Positions 54,169-62,946 of a DNA stretch of 64,000 bases are shown here, piece after piece. Each line of letters begins with the position of its first letter. Position 1 is the stretch's first letter. Source of the DNA: Alphaproteobacteria bacterium. Its GTDB lineage: Bacteria > Pseudomonadota > Alphaproteobacteria > Rhodospirillales > WMHbin7. The position numbers were made by a program, and so were the translations under genes. The DNA lies in contig JADGAX010000003.1 in assembly GCA_015231795.1 (NCBI GenBank), positions 1 to 64,000 on the forward strand, read 5' to 3'. Below the pieces are notes generated by a model, which was not told the DNA's origin, did not search any database, and saw only the letters and a list, made by a program, of their open reading frames with translations.

Positions 54169-54585
54169 TCAATCTTCTCGGTGGGTGCGTTCCATGCGCT
54201 CATGGCGCTCCTGGGCTTCGATCGTCAACGTGGCGATCGGGCGGGCTTCCAGGCGGCGGATGCCGATCGGCTCGCCGCTTTCCTCGCAATAGCCATAAGT
54301 GCCATCATCGATGCGCTTCATGGCGGCGTCGATCTTCGAGATTAGTTTGCGGGCGCGGTCGCGGGTGCGCAACTCCAGCGCCCGATCAGTCTCGGCCGAG
54401 GCGCGATCGGCGATGTCGGGTTCCTGCATGCCGCCTTCTTGAAGGTGCATCAGGGTTTCGTTGGATTCTTCCAACAGCTCATGGCGCCAACGCAAAAGTT
54501 TCTGGCGGAAGTATTCGCGCATCCGCTCATTCATGAACGGTTCTTTTTCTGATGGGCGATAATCGGGCGACAACGTGACGTTCAT
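54169..54585 (-). CDS. dksA: DksA/TraR-family protein with one zinc-finger cysteine
   Basis: The 138-residue protein has the coiled coil with acidic tip (DRASAETDRALELRTRDRAR) and the C-terminal segment GTYGYCEESGEPIGIRRL. Only one of the four zinc-finger cysteines remains; the other positions are filled by other residues, as in many alphaproteobacterial DksA proteins. DksA enters the secondary channel of RNA polymerase and acts with ppGpp. GAGG precedes ATG 54585; the frame extends 27 codons upstream. Confidence 0.88.
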   Translation of the reverse strand: MNVTLSPDYRPSEKEPFMNERMREYFRQKLLRWRHELLEESNETLMHLQEGGMQEPDIADRASAETDRALELRTRDRARKLISKIDAAMKRIDDGTYGYCEESGEPIGIRRLEARPIATLTIEAQERHERMERTHRED

Positions 54586-54702
54586 CCCTGGTCCTCGTTT
54601 CTTACAGATAGGGGACGTTTCGAGTTGCGCACTATATGAATCGATTGGCTTGGCTGCAAGTGCCAATTGCTGTGGATAACTTGTTGAAAAATAAAGGGTC
54701 CG

Positions 54703-55152
54703 TCAGGCGCGAAGGGACAGCTTCGCCAATTCGACCTCGGCCCTGAGTTCGATTTCGTCCAAAAGCTGGGCTAAAAGCGGGTCATCGACTTGGTCGCGCT
54801 TGCCGCGCACCAGCTGCGCCAGCTCGATCAGCCGGTCCTTGGGCAACTGCCCCGTCAACAGCCCGTGGCGAAGTTCGTCCAGGTGGTTGAGGATGCTTTC
54901 GCCGCGCTCGTACAGCCGTTTCCTGGCCTTGCGCCTTGCGTCTTCGTCGCCGGTATCCGTTGCGGCCTGAACGACCAGCAGGGCATCGACGCCGCTGACG
55001 GGAGCGGGCGACTCGAAGACTCCAGCTTCCCCAACGCCGCCAATGGCGTCGCTAAGATGCTGGGCGAATTCAGTCCCACCTTTGGCGCTAGCCTTGCTGG
55101 CTTTGCTGGTCCTGCTGGCAGGACTGGCCGCTCCGACGCCGGAAACCTTCAT
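54703..55152 (-). CDS. fliX: flagellar assembly regulator FliX
   Basis: The 149-residue protein matches FliX: a Ser/Ala/Lys-rich N-terminus, then GVDALLVVQAATD, RLYERGESILNHLDELRHGLL and a helical C-terminus. FliX is known in Caulobacter to couple assembly of early flagellar structures to the sigma-54 activator FlbD. Here it lies divergent from flgI, which has a sigma-54 type promoter. FlbD itself is outside the window. Confidence 0.87.
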   Translation of the reverse strand: MKVSGVGAASPASRTSKASKASAKGGTEFAQHLSDAIGGVGEAGVFESPAPVSGVDALLVVQAATDTGDEDARRKARKRLYERGESILNHLDELRHGLLTGQLPKDRLIELAQLVRGKRDQVDDPLLAQLLDEIELRAEVELAKLSLRA

Positions 55153-55378
55153 TCTAATAACCTTCGATCAACGAGCGGCTTGTGCCGCTCACACATATAT
55201 CGACAGCGTGAACTATGCCCCCTCATCCGTTAAGGAGGCGTAAACACAGGGATTCTGCCTCTTTTTTTGATTTTGCGCACTGGGCAGTTTTTGCCCCCCA
55301 GGGGCCATTCTTGCCCTGGCAAAAGGGGTCTGACCAAGCTGGCGCGGGAAAAAGAGGTGGGAAATCAAAGGGAGGAAG

Positions 55379-55395
55379 TTGGCACGACCTTCGCA
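55379..55395 (+). promoter_or_regulatory. candidate sigma-54 promoter of flgI operon
   Basis: TTGGCACGACCTTCGCA matches YTGGCACGRNNNTTGCW except for one base. It would start transcription about 33 bases before the flgI ATG. A TGGCAAA element lies about 60 bases upstream. Confidence 0.72.
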
Positions 55396-55438
55396 TGAAG
55401 CTGCTTGGATTATATCGTTTTCATGCGGGACGACGCCC

Positions 55439-56572
55439 ATGTTCGCTTTACCCAACGCGCTTCGCACCAGTCTTAGGGCTTTCCTGGTGGTTTTGGCCGT
55501 CGGCGGGACCAGCGCCCCGGTTCTGGCCGACTCGCGCATCAAGGACATTGCCGATTTCGAGGGAGTTCGCGAGAACATCCTGGTCGGCTACGGTCTGGCG
55601 GTCGGGCTGAATGGCACCGGCGATGCGTCGGACATGGCCTTCACCCAGCAAAGCATGATCGCCATGCTCGAGCGCCTGGGGGTGAATACCCGCGATTTGA
55701 CCGACAAGTTGAAGGCTAAGAACGTGGCCGCCGTGATGGTGACCGCCAAATTGCCGCCTTTCGCCCGCCAGGGCTCGCGCATCGACGTGCAGGTCAGCGC
55801 CATGGGCGATTCGAAAAGCCTGTCGGGCGGAACGCTTCTGGTTACGCCGCTTTTGGGCGCCGATGGCGAGATCTACGCCGTAGCGCAGGGATCGATCGCC
55901 AGCGGCTACACTGCTTCCGGCAATGCTGCCAGCGTGACCAAAAACATCCCGACCTCTGGCCGGGTGTCGAACGGCGGCATCGTCGAGCGCGAAATCAATT
56001 TCGACATGACGAAAATGGAGCAGGTCCGCCTGTCGCTGCGCAACCCTGACCTGACAACCTCGCGCCGGGTGGCCGAGGCGGTGAATTCGTTCCTGGGACA
56101 AGCTGCTGCGCGTTCGACCGATCCGTCCACCATCGAGGTCAAGGTGCCCCCGAATTACAGGGGCAACGTGGTCGGCATGCTGACGGACATCGAAGGCTTG
56201 CGCGTGCAGCCCGACCAGCAGGCCCGCGTGCTGATCGACGAGCAGAACGGCGTGATCGTGATGGGCCAGCATGTGCGCATCGACCCGGTCGCCATCGCGC
56301 AAGGCAATTTGACCATCCGCATTACGGAAACGCCGCAAGTGTCGCAGCCCTCGCCCTTCTCGAGCGTCGGCGAGACAACCACCGTCAACCGCACCGACAT
56401 TCAAGTCGATGAAGGCGCCGACAAGAAGCTGATGGCTTTGAATACGGGCGTCACCATGCAAGACCTGATCAAGGGCTTGAACGATCTGGGCGTCGGCCCC
56501 CGCGACATGATCGCCATTCTGCAGGCCATCAAGGCCGCAGGCGCGCTGCAAGCCGACATCGAGGTGATGTGA
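55439..56572 (+). CDS. flgI: flagellar P-ring protein FlgI
   Basis: The 377-residue protein has a signal peptide ending PVLA and the FlgI motifs RIKDIADFEGVRENILVGYG, VGLNGTGD, PPFARQGSRIDV and ISTGVTMQ-like ALNTGVTMQDLIKGLN. It makes the periplasmic P ring, helped by FlgA. ATG 55439 gives a proper signal peptide; the frame extends 20 codons upstream. It opens the flgI-flgJ-flgN-flgK-flgL unit. Confidence 0.95.
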   Translation: MFALPNALRTSLRAFLVVLAVGGTSAPVLADSRIKDIADFEGVRENILVGYGLAVGLNGTGDASDMAFTQQSMIAMLERLGVNTRDLTDKLKAKNVAAVMVTAKLPPFARQGSRIDVQVSAMGDSKSLSGGTLLVTPLLGADGEIYAVAQGSIASGYTASGNAASVTKNIPTSGRVSNGGIVEREINFDMTKMEQVRLSLRNPDLTTSRRVAEAVNSFLGQAAARSTDPSTIEVKVPPNYRGNVVGMLTDIEGLRVQPDQQARVLIDEQNGVIVMGQHVRIDPVAIAQGNLTIRITETPQVSQPSPFSSVGETTTVNRTDIQVDEGADKKLMALNTGVTMQDLIKGLNDLGVGPRDMIAILQAIKAAGALQADIEVM

Positions 56573-56901
56573 TGAGCGCCGCCAACGCCCTTGACAGCTT
56601 GATGTCCGGCGCCAATCTCGCCTTAGAGCAGGCGCAGTCGAAGCTGCCCCAGGCCAAAGTCAGCCGCGAGCAGATTCACAAGACGGCGCAGGAGTTCGAG
56701 GCCAGCTTTTTGTCCCAGATGTTCCAGCATATGTTCGAAGGGGTCGGCAACGACCAGGTGTTCGGAGGCGGAGCGGGAGAGGACTCGTTCAAGTCATTCA
56801 TGATTGGCGAATACGCCAAGATGACCGCCAAGACAGGGCGCGTAGGCCTTGCGCAGCAGATCGAGGCGCAGATGCTTAAACTTCAAGAGGTGACGCCATG
56901 A
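56572..56901 (+). CDS. flgJ: rod-binding protein, FlgJ N-terminal domain type
   Basis: The 109-residue protein has only the rod-binding half of FlgJ (TAQEFEASFLSQMFQHMFEG, FKSFMIGEYAKMTAKTGRVGLAQQI) and no muramidase domain, as usual in alphaproteobacteria, where it is also called CheL. It helps rod assembly. ATG 56572 shares one base with the flgI stop. Confidence 0.9.
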   Translation: MSAANALDSLMSGANLALEQAQSKLPQAKVSREQIHKTAQEFEASFLSQMFQHMFEGVGNDQVFGGGAGEDSFKSFMIGEYAKMTAKTGRVGLAQQIEAQMLKLQEVTP

Positions 56902-57455
56902 ACGCTTCGCAAAATCTTCGCCGTCAGGCCGTGGCGCGCCAAGCCGACACCGCCGGTTCGCCGCAGGCCGAAGAAAAGCCGCAGGCCGAGGCCAAGGCGG
57001 ACGCGATGGGCAAGGAATTCACTTCGGCCCTGATTTCGGTCGTCGAGGCGGCGCAGCATCTATGTCAGGTGTTGGAGGTCGAGAACGAGGCCCTGCGCGC
57101 GCATCGCTTTGCCGATATCGAACCCCTGCAAGAACGCAAGGGCGCGCTGTCGCGCCTGTACGAGCAGGGCATGAAGCAAATCGCCAAGGCCGGGCCGGAC
57201 GTGATGAAAGGCTTGAGCCAGCCTCTGCGCGAGCAGGTGTTGGCTTTGGCCACGCGTCTCGACAAGTTGGTGGGCGACAATGGAAACCTTCTGAAGGCGT
57301 CCATCGAGGCCAATCAGCGGGTGTTGAAAGCGGTCGTCGACGCCACGCGCAAGCATCAAAGCGCCGGTACCGTTTATGACCGCGAAGGCGCCGTCAGCAC
57401 GGGACGGCGCAAAGGAATTCCGTCGGTTGCCATTTCCGTCAACCGTACCCTCTAG
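56898..57455 (+). CDS. flgN: FlgN-like flagellar export chaperone
   Basis: The 185-residue protein is mostly helical after an Ala/Gln/Glu-rich start of about 35 residues. The pattern LCQVLEVENEALRAHRFADIEPLQERKGALSRLYE-like (Leu and Glu heptads) and NLLKASIEANQRVLKAVVDA fits FlgN. FlgN chaperones deliver FlgK and FlgL, whose genes follow at once. Its start overlaps flgJ by 4 bases. Confidence 0.85.
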   Translation: MNASQNLRRQAVARQADTAGSPQAEEKPQAEAKADAMGKEFTSALISVVEAAQHLCQVLEVENEALRAHRFADIEPLQERKGALSRLYEQGMKQIAKAGPDVMKGLSQPLREQVLALATRLDKLVGDNGNLLKASIEANQRVLKAVVDATRKHQSAGTVYDREGAVSTGRRKGIPSVAISVNRTL

Positions 57456-57473
57456 CGGAAACGGGAGAATCCC

Positions 57474-59945
57474 ATGTCGCTAACCCTTGGATTAACCACG
57501 GCGATCAGCGGACTTCAGGTTTCGCAGCGAAGCCTGGATCTGATTTCGCACAACATCGCCAACGTCAATACCGAAGGGTATTCGAGAAAGAGCGTCTTTG
57601 CGGAATCGCGCGTGCTGGCCGGGCGCGGCGCCGGCGTGCAGATCGCCTCCATCCAGCGCACGGTCGACGACAATCTGCGCAAGGATTTGCGTACCGAAAG
57701 CGGGAACTGGGCAAACGCCGAGACTTTGGATGCCTATTACAGCCGCATCCAGGATCTGTTCGGGCGCCCCGGCGACAATACGACGTTCAGCCATTTGGTT
57801 GGCACCTTCGGACAGTCGCTCGAATCGCTGTCGACATCGCCCGACATGAGCAGCACGCAATGGGAGACGGTCAGCGCCGCCAATGACCTGGCGCTCAGTA
57901 TGAACACCATGTCCACGCAGTTGCAAACCTTGCGCCTGAACGCCGACAAGGAAATTACCTTGGCGATTAGTGTTGTCAACGAAAGGCTTGCCGACGTCCA
58001 GACGCTGAACGACAAGATCGTGCGCGAGCAGGCGGTCGGCCATGAAATCGGCGATCTGGAAGACCAGCGCGACCAGGCCTTGGCCGAAATCTCGGATTAC
58101 ATGGACATCCAGACTTTCGTGCGCGACGACAATACCGTGGTCATCTTCACGGGCCAGGGTCGCACGCTGCTTGACAGTCAGACCGTGGCGGTCAGCCATA
58201 CCGCAGCCAACACCATCCAATCTTGGATGACCAAGGCGGGCGGCGACATCGCCCCCATTTACGTCGGCACCAACGACATCACCAACGAGATCGGCAGCGG
58301 GCGCATGAAGGCCTTGATCGACATGCGCGACACGATCATTCCCAATCTGCAGGCGGAGATGGACGAAGTCTCCCACCAGCTTAAGAAAGAGATCAACCAG
58401 ATACACAATGCTGGCTCGGGCTTCCCGAATCTGACGTCGACATTCAGCGGAACGCGCTTTTTCGTCGATTCGGCAACACAGACCATGCGCTATACCGACG
58501 GCGATACGGTGTTGACCCTTTATGACTCGGATGGCGCTCAGACGGCGCGTACCACCATCAATACGCTGATGGTAGCCGCCGGAGAAACGATGAATGGCGA
58601 CTGGGTGATCGACGACGTGGCGACGGCGATGCAGACCTGGATCCAAGCCAACGGTGCGGGCACGGCAACGGTGGCCGTCGCGGCCGACGGTCAGTTCGAT
58701 ATCGATTTGCGGTCCACCACGCTGGGACTGGCGATGCGAGACGAGTCATCGGACAGCGTGAAGTCGATGACGTTCGATGCGTCGACGACCGTTCCCGGCA
58801 GTGCGGGCAACTTGGTTTTTTACGACCCGTCCGGCGCTGCCGCCATCGCCACCATTGCCGTGGGCGCGGGCGACAGCATTGCCACCATCGCTTCCAATAT
58901 CGATGCCGATCCCGATCTGGTGGCGACCTTGGTCAATGAAGGTGACGGCATTCGCATCCGGGTCAATCACGCCACGAGCGGTCAGGACTTCCTGATCGTC
59001 CCCAGCACCACGGCGTTGCGAGACGCCCTGGGCTTTGTCGGCGATGCGCAGGACGCCACGATTTCCTTCGATGCCGACGGCAATGGAACCATGGACGAAA
59101 CGGGGATCAAGGGATTCTCGAACTTCTTGGGTTTGAACGACTTTTTCGTTACCGAACGTCCACACGACTTGTACGAGTCGGCGATCCAAAGCAAAGGTTG
59201 GACGGCACCAGCCGGCGGCACCTGGAGCCTGGGCGATCTGTCGTCCGGCATCGGCGGCCTGGGATCGATCACCATTGCCGCTGGCGCCTCTTTCACGCAG
59301 ATCGTCAGCGCCATCAACAACGCCAATACGAATGCGGGGGTTACCGCCAACACGGTGACCGGCATTACGGCCAGCATGGTTCCCGAAGGTTCTGGCTACC
59401 GGTTGCGCTTGATTACCGATACCGGCGAGGAATTGCAGCTGACCCAAACGGCGGGCACCTTGCTGACCAGCATTAGCATGGAGGCCGGGGCCTCCGGCAC
59501 TGCTTCCAACATTTCCGTCCGCTCTGACATCAAAAGCGCGCCCAGCATGGTTTCTCGCGGGCAGTTGCAATATAGCTCGGATACGGGCGAGTACTATCTG
59601 GGCACCGGCGACAATACGACGGCGCTCGCGCTTGCCGAACGCATGACCACGACGCTGACTTTCCGCACGGCCGGCAATGTTTCGGTTCAGACCATGACGT
59701 TCGAATCCTACGCCACCAATACGGTGTCCGATACGGCCACCCGGGTGGACAACAATTCGAATACGCTGGGCTATCTTACAAATCTGAAGGAAAGCCTGTA
59801 TAGTAAGGACGCCGCGATTAGCGCGGTCAACCTGGACGAGGAAATGGCGCAGTTGATCGTTTTTCAGCAGTCTTATATTGCGGCTGCGAAGATGATCAGC
59901 ACCACACAGACGCTGTTCGAAGTCTTGAACGGCATCATACGCTAA
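57474..59945 (+). CDS. flgK: flagellar hook-associated protein 1 (FlgK), long form
   Basis: The 823-residue protein has the N-terminal SLDLISHNIANVNTEGYSR and C-terminal NLDEEMAQLIVFQQSYIAAAKMI helices of FlgK. The middle is long and contains at least one flagellin-type IN module (GSITIAAGASFTQIVSAINN) and a similar GDSIATIASNI stretch. FlgK joins hook and filament. Most FlgK are 450-650 residues, so this one has an enlarged outer domain. Confidence 0.93.
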   Translation: MSLTLGLTTAISGLQVSQRSLDLISHNIANVNTEGYSRKSVFAESRVLAGRGAGVQIASIQRTVDDNLRKDLRTESGNWANAETLDAYYSRIQDLFGRPGDNTTFSHLVGTFGQSLESLSTSPDMSSTQWETVSAANDLALSMNTMSTQLQTLRLNADKEITLAISVVNERLADVQTLNDKIVREQAVGHEIGDLEDQRDQALAEISDYMDIQTFVRDDNTVVIFTGQGRTLLDSQTVAVSHTAANTIQSWMTKAGGDIAPIYVGTNDITNEIGSGRMKALIDMRDTIIPNLQAEMDEVSHQLKKEINQIHNAGSGFPNLTSTFSGTRFFVDSATQTMRYTDGDTVLTLYDSDGAQTARTTINTLMVAAGETMNGDWVIDDVATAMQTWIQANGAGTATVAVAADGQFDIDLRSTTLGLAMRDESSDSVKSMTFDASTTVPGSAGNLVFYDPSGAAAIATIAVGAGDSIATIASNIDADPDLVATLVNEGDGIRIRVNHATSGQDFLIVPSTTALRDALGFVGDAQDATISFDADGNGTMDETGIKGFSNFLGLNDFFVTERPHDLYESAIQSKGWTAPAGGTWSLGDLSSGIGGLGSITIAAGASFTQIVSAINNANTNAGVTANTVTGITASMVPEGSGYRLRLITDTGEELQLTQTAGTLLTSISMEAGASGTASNISVRSDIKSAPSMVSRGQLQYSSDTGEYYLGTGDNTTALALAERMTTTLTFRTAGNVSVQTMTFESYATNTVSDTATRVDNNSNTLGYLTNLKESLYSKDAAISAVNLDEEMAQLIVFQQSYIAAAKMISTTQTLFEVLNGIIR

Positions 59946-59960
59946 TAAGGGAGGCAAGAA

Positions 59961-61205
59961 ATGTCTCGCGTAGGTACACTGGCATCCGACACCATCCTGC
60001 TTAACCAGCTGCTGAACGTTCAGTCCCGACTCAAGGACCTGAACACCCAGGTGAACACCGGGAAAAAGTCCCAGGACTACGCTGGCATAGCGCGCGACAG
60101 CTTCGGCTTGGTGGCGCTTGAGAACCAGCGCGATCTGGCGCTCCGCTTCATTCAGACCAACACGTCGCAGCAGACCAAGATGGAAATCATGTCCAACTCG
60201 CTGAACACCGTCATGCAGACGGTCAGCACCTTCCGTTCGGAAATGGGCGATTTCCTGGCCAAGGGATCGGACGATCCGGATGCGCTGGCGTTGATTCAGC
60301 AATTGGCCTGGACGCATTTGCAGGAAATCCAGTCGGTTATGAACGAGAAGATGAACGGCCAGTACATCTTCTCGGGCGGCAAGACCAACACCAAACCGGT
60401 CGAACTGGCTTGGACGTCGTTGGCGGATTTCCAGTCCACCTACAAGCAAGCCTCGGTTTCGGCGACCGTGGGATCCTTGACCTTCGACAACGCGACGCAG
60501 ACCATTACGGCTTCGAATGTTGGCTCCTTGTCTGGATTCTCGGCTGGCGACACCATCACCATAACCGGCACGGCGGCGAACAACGCCACCTACACCATCG
60601 CGTCGATCGATAGCACCAGTTCGGTGCTGACGCTGACGGCGGCGCCGGTCAACGAGGTGATTGCGGCGGGCGTCACCATCCAGCCGCAAAGCCAGTTCCC
60701 CACTACGCGGGCGGGCAATGTCGCCCTTGGGGCGGATTATTACTATAAGGGCGACAACATGCAGATTCAGCATCGTGTCGACGAGAATCAGGAATTTACA
60801 TTGGGCATCAATGCCAACGATCCGGCGATCGAGAAGGCCATCCGGGCCATGCTGCTGATCTCGCAAGGAAATATGACCAATGTCGAGACTGGAAATGCGG
60901 GCCTGATCGGTTCGGTCATCCAGTTGGTGAATGATACGATCCAACACGACGCTGCGAACAATTCCGAGATGGAAAGCGACCTGCTGACCATGCAGTACAA
61001 GATCGAAACCAATGTTACCACGGTCAGAAAAGCGATCGATCGCATGACCATCTTCAAAGCGACAAGCGAGGCCAGGTTGGCCGATCTGGAAAACGTGAAT
61101 ACGACCGAGGCCGTGACGCTGCTAACCAGCCAGCAGACCGCTCTCGAAGTTGCCTATACCGCTTTCGGACGTGTCCGCCAGCTCAGCCTGTCCGACTATA
61201 TCTAA
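59961..61205 (+). CDS. flgL: flagellar hook-associated protein 3 (FlgL) with an inserted beta domain
   Basis: The 414-residue protein has flagellin-like helices at both ends (LNTQVNTGKKSQDYAGIARD, TTEAVTLLTSQQTALEVAYTAFGR). Residues about 167-240 form an insertion rich in Thr, Ser and Ile with GDTITITGTAANNATYTI, like beta-sandwich repeats in phage and surface proteins. FlgL links FlgK to the filament; the insertion would point outward. Confidence 0.9.
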   Translation: MSRVGTLASDTILLNQLLNVQSRLKDLNTQVNTGKKSQDYAGIARDSFGLVALENQRDLALRFIQTNTSQQTKMEIMSNSLNTVMQTVSTFRSEMGDFLAKGSDDPDALALIQQLAWTHLQEIQSVMNEKMNGQYIFSGGKTNTKPVELAWTSLADFQSTYKQASVSATVGSLTFDNATQTITASNVGSLSGFSAGDTITITGTAANNATYTIASIDSTSSVLTLTAAPVNEVIAAGVTIQPQSQFPTTRAGNVALGADYYYKGDNMQIQHRVDENQEFTLGINANDPAIEKAIRAMLLISQGNMTNVETGNAGLIGSVIQLVNDTIQHDAANNSEMESDLLTMQYKIETNVTTVRKAIDRMTIFKATSEARLADLENVNTTEAVTLLTSQQTALEVAYTAFGRVRQLSLSDYI

Positions 61206-61551
61206 AGGCCTTAGGTGTTTTCCCTCAGCCAAGGCTTTCTGAGGGGATGATCCTGCGGCCAAGTAAGGGTTTATTAAGCCCAGGCAAGCAAACTGATGCC
61301 AGGGTGAATCGCTAAGTGCCTGTGTTGCCTACTATCCCTGGTGCGTCTTGGGCTATGAACCCCCTGGAAACAGTGCTCCGGCGGAAAGGATGGCAAGATG
61401 GGTTAGCAGACCTAGAAAAGATTGACTCTTGGCTTGGGGCTGCTAACATATCGATTGATAGGGGAAGTCTGTGTTTTCTCACGGTGGGAGTGCCGCAACC
61501 CCTAGGCAGGCAGAACCGCCTACCGAATTGACCTAGAACAGGAGACCGATC
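61206..61551 (+). promoter_or_regulatory. non-coding leader and promoter region of flagellin
   Basis: These 346 bases hold no supported gene. A hairpin (CCCTCAG 61222-61228 with CTGAGGG 61239-61245) follows flgL without a T run. A second hairpin (TAGGC at 61503 with GCCTA ending 61522, extended by GG and CC) stands 19 bases before the flagellin ribosome site AGGAG. A GG/GC sigma-54-like element at 61429-61445 has spacing one base short, so the promoter remains unclear. Confidence 0.55.
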
Positions 61552-62373
61552 ATGGCTACAGACATCACACTTACATCAGCCATCCGCACCAATCTGCTTT
61601 CGTTGCAGAACACTGCGTCGCTGATTTCGCGCACCCAGAACCGCCTGTCGACCGGCAAGAAGGTCAACAGCTCGCTGGACAACGCTCAGGCCTTCTTCAC
61701 GGCGTCGGGCCTTACCAACCGCGGCACCGACTTGGCCAACCTCAAAGATACGATGGATCAGGCCATCAGCCAGATGGGCGCCGCCACCAAGGGCATCGAC
61801 AGCATCACCAAGCTGGTCGAGCAAGCCAAGGCGCTGGCCGTTTCGGCCCAAGGCACCACGGACACTTCTCAGCAGACCAAGCTGGCCAGCCAGTACAATA
61901 CGCTGGTGACCGCCATCAACCAGCTGGCCTACAACTCCAGCTACAGCGGCAAGAACCTTGTGAACGGCACCAGCGCCTCGCTGGTCGTGACCTTCGACGA
62001 ATTCGCCAGCCACAAGCTGACCATTTCGGGCGTCCGTCTCGACGCGTCCGGCCTGACCATGCAGACGGTGACCGCCTCCAACTGGACCGACTCGTCCACC
62101 ATCGAATCGGGCATTGCCCAGGTCGATGCCGGTCTGAAGTCGCTGCGCGCCGAGGCCAGCTCGTTCGGTTCGAACAACTCGGTCCTGCAGATCCGCTTGG
62201 ACTTCACCAAGAACCTGATCAATACCTTGGAAGAAGGCGCCGCCAAGCTGGTGAACGCCGACATCAACGAGGAATCCGCCAACCTGCTTTCGCTGCAAAC
62301 TCGTCAGCAGTTGGGTATTACCTCGCTGTCGCTGGCCAACCAGTCCGAGCAGTCGATCCTTAAGCTCTTCTAA
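61552..62373 (+). CDS. flagellin, short form
   Basis: The 273-residue protein has the D0/D1 helices of flagellin at each end (SAIRTNLLSLQNTASLISRTQNRLSTGKK-type start, LLSLQTRQQLGITSLSLANQSEQSILKLF-type end) and almost no central domain, so the filament surface is minimal. The start follows AGGAG by 8 bases. Nearby flaF and flbT, which control flagellin output in alphaproteobacteria, support the assignment. Confidence 0.95.
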   Translation: MATDITLTSAIRTNLLSLQNTASLISRTQNRLSTGKKVNSSLDNAQAFFTASGLTNRGTDLANLKDTMDQAISQMGAATKGIDSITKLVEQAKALAVSAQGTTDTSQQTKLASQYNTLVTAINQLAYNSSYSGKNLVNGTSASLVVTFDEFASHKLTISGVRLDASGLTMQTVTASNWTDSSTIESGIAQVDAGLKSLRAEASSFGSNNSVLQIRLDFTKNLINTLEEGAAKLVNADINEESANLLSLQTRQQLGITSLSLANQSEQSILKLF

Positions 62374-62398
62374 GAGCGAAGCTAGCAGTCAAATTGGG

Positions 62399-62428
62399 AA
62401 GGGGGCGCTCCACCGGCGCCCCCTTTTC
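62399..62428 (+). terminator. Rho-independent terminator of flagellin
   Basis: GGGGGCGC (62401-62408) pairs with GCGCCCCC (62416-62423) and is followed by TTTT, 25 bases after the flagellin stop. Confidence 0.88.
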
Positions 62429-62460
62429 CTTTGTTCAGCGCGCCTCACGTCGGCATACAA

Positions 62461-62488
62461 AAACGCCCCGGAAGTCCGGGGCGTTTTG
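62461..62488. terminator. second, bidirectional terminator between flagellin and flaF
   Basis: AAAACGCCCCGG and CCGGGGCGTTTT are perfect complements over a four-base loop. On the minus strand it lies about 20 bases after the flaF stop. Confidence 0.85.
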
Positions 62489-62508
62489 GCTTCGGCGGAA
62501 ACCGAAGA

Positions 62509-62946
62509 TCAGGCGGAGATGCCGCCTGTCGGTGAAGGCGGGGGCGTTGCCGGGGCCGGGCTTGGTTCGCCAGCGGCATCCGGGGGCGAAATGCGCAGCC
62601 CTTCGGCCAAATTGCGATTCACGTTGATCAACACATCCAGAAGATTCGCCGTGCCTTCGGCCAGCGCCTTGGCGGTCTGCTTGTCGACGAAAATGCTCAG
62701 GCTCATGATGTTGGCCTTCAATTCCGGCGGCAGCTTGTTGTTCTTGTCGGTGATGTCGGTCTGGATGATGGTCCAGAGCAGATGATTGAACCTAAGCGCC
62801 TGACTGAAGGCTTGGTAATTGTCGACGTCCTTCTTGGCTTCTTCAAGCAGGAACGCCGCCTTCGTCAGCGCCATCGCCTCGACCTCGCGGGGAGACATGG
62901 CGGTCTTTTGAGCGTCGCTGTAGGCGTTAATCTTATCCTTGGCCAT
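62509..62946 (-). CDS. flaF: flagellar biosynthesis regulator FlaF
   Basis: The 145-residue protein is FlaF: SPREVEAMALTKAAFLLEEA, LRFNHLLWTIIQTDI, LSIFVDKQTAKALAEG and LDVLINVNRNLAEGL, with a Pro-rich tail. FlaF is needed for flagellin production in Caulobacter, working against FlbT. AGGAGG precedes ATG 62946. Its first codons overlap the end of flbT by 14 bases. Confidence 0.93.
   Translation of the reverse strand: MAKDKINAYSDAQKTAMSPREVEAMALTKAAFLLEEAKKDVDNYQAFSQALRFNHLLWTIIQTDITDKNNKLPPELKANIMSLSIFVDKQTAKALAEGTANLLDVLINVNRNLAEGLRISPPDAAGEPSPAPATPPPSPTGGISA

Noticed and set aside
58746-60947. 733-codon minus-strand open frame
   Set aside because: It lies entirely antisense to flgK and flgL and has an Arg/Gly/His-rich shadow composition.
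61429-61445. Sigma-54 promoter of flagellin (TTGGC ... TGCT)
   Set aside because: The GG to GC spacing is 11 instead of 12 bases and the middle does not match, so I do not call it a promoter.
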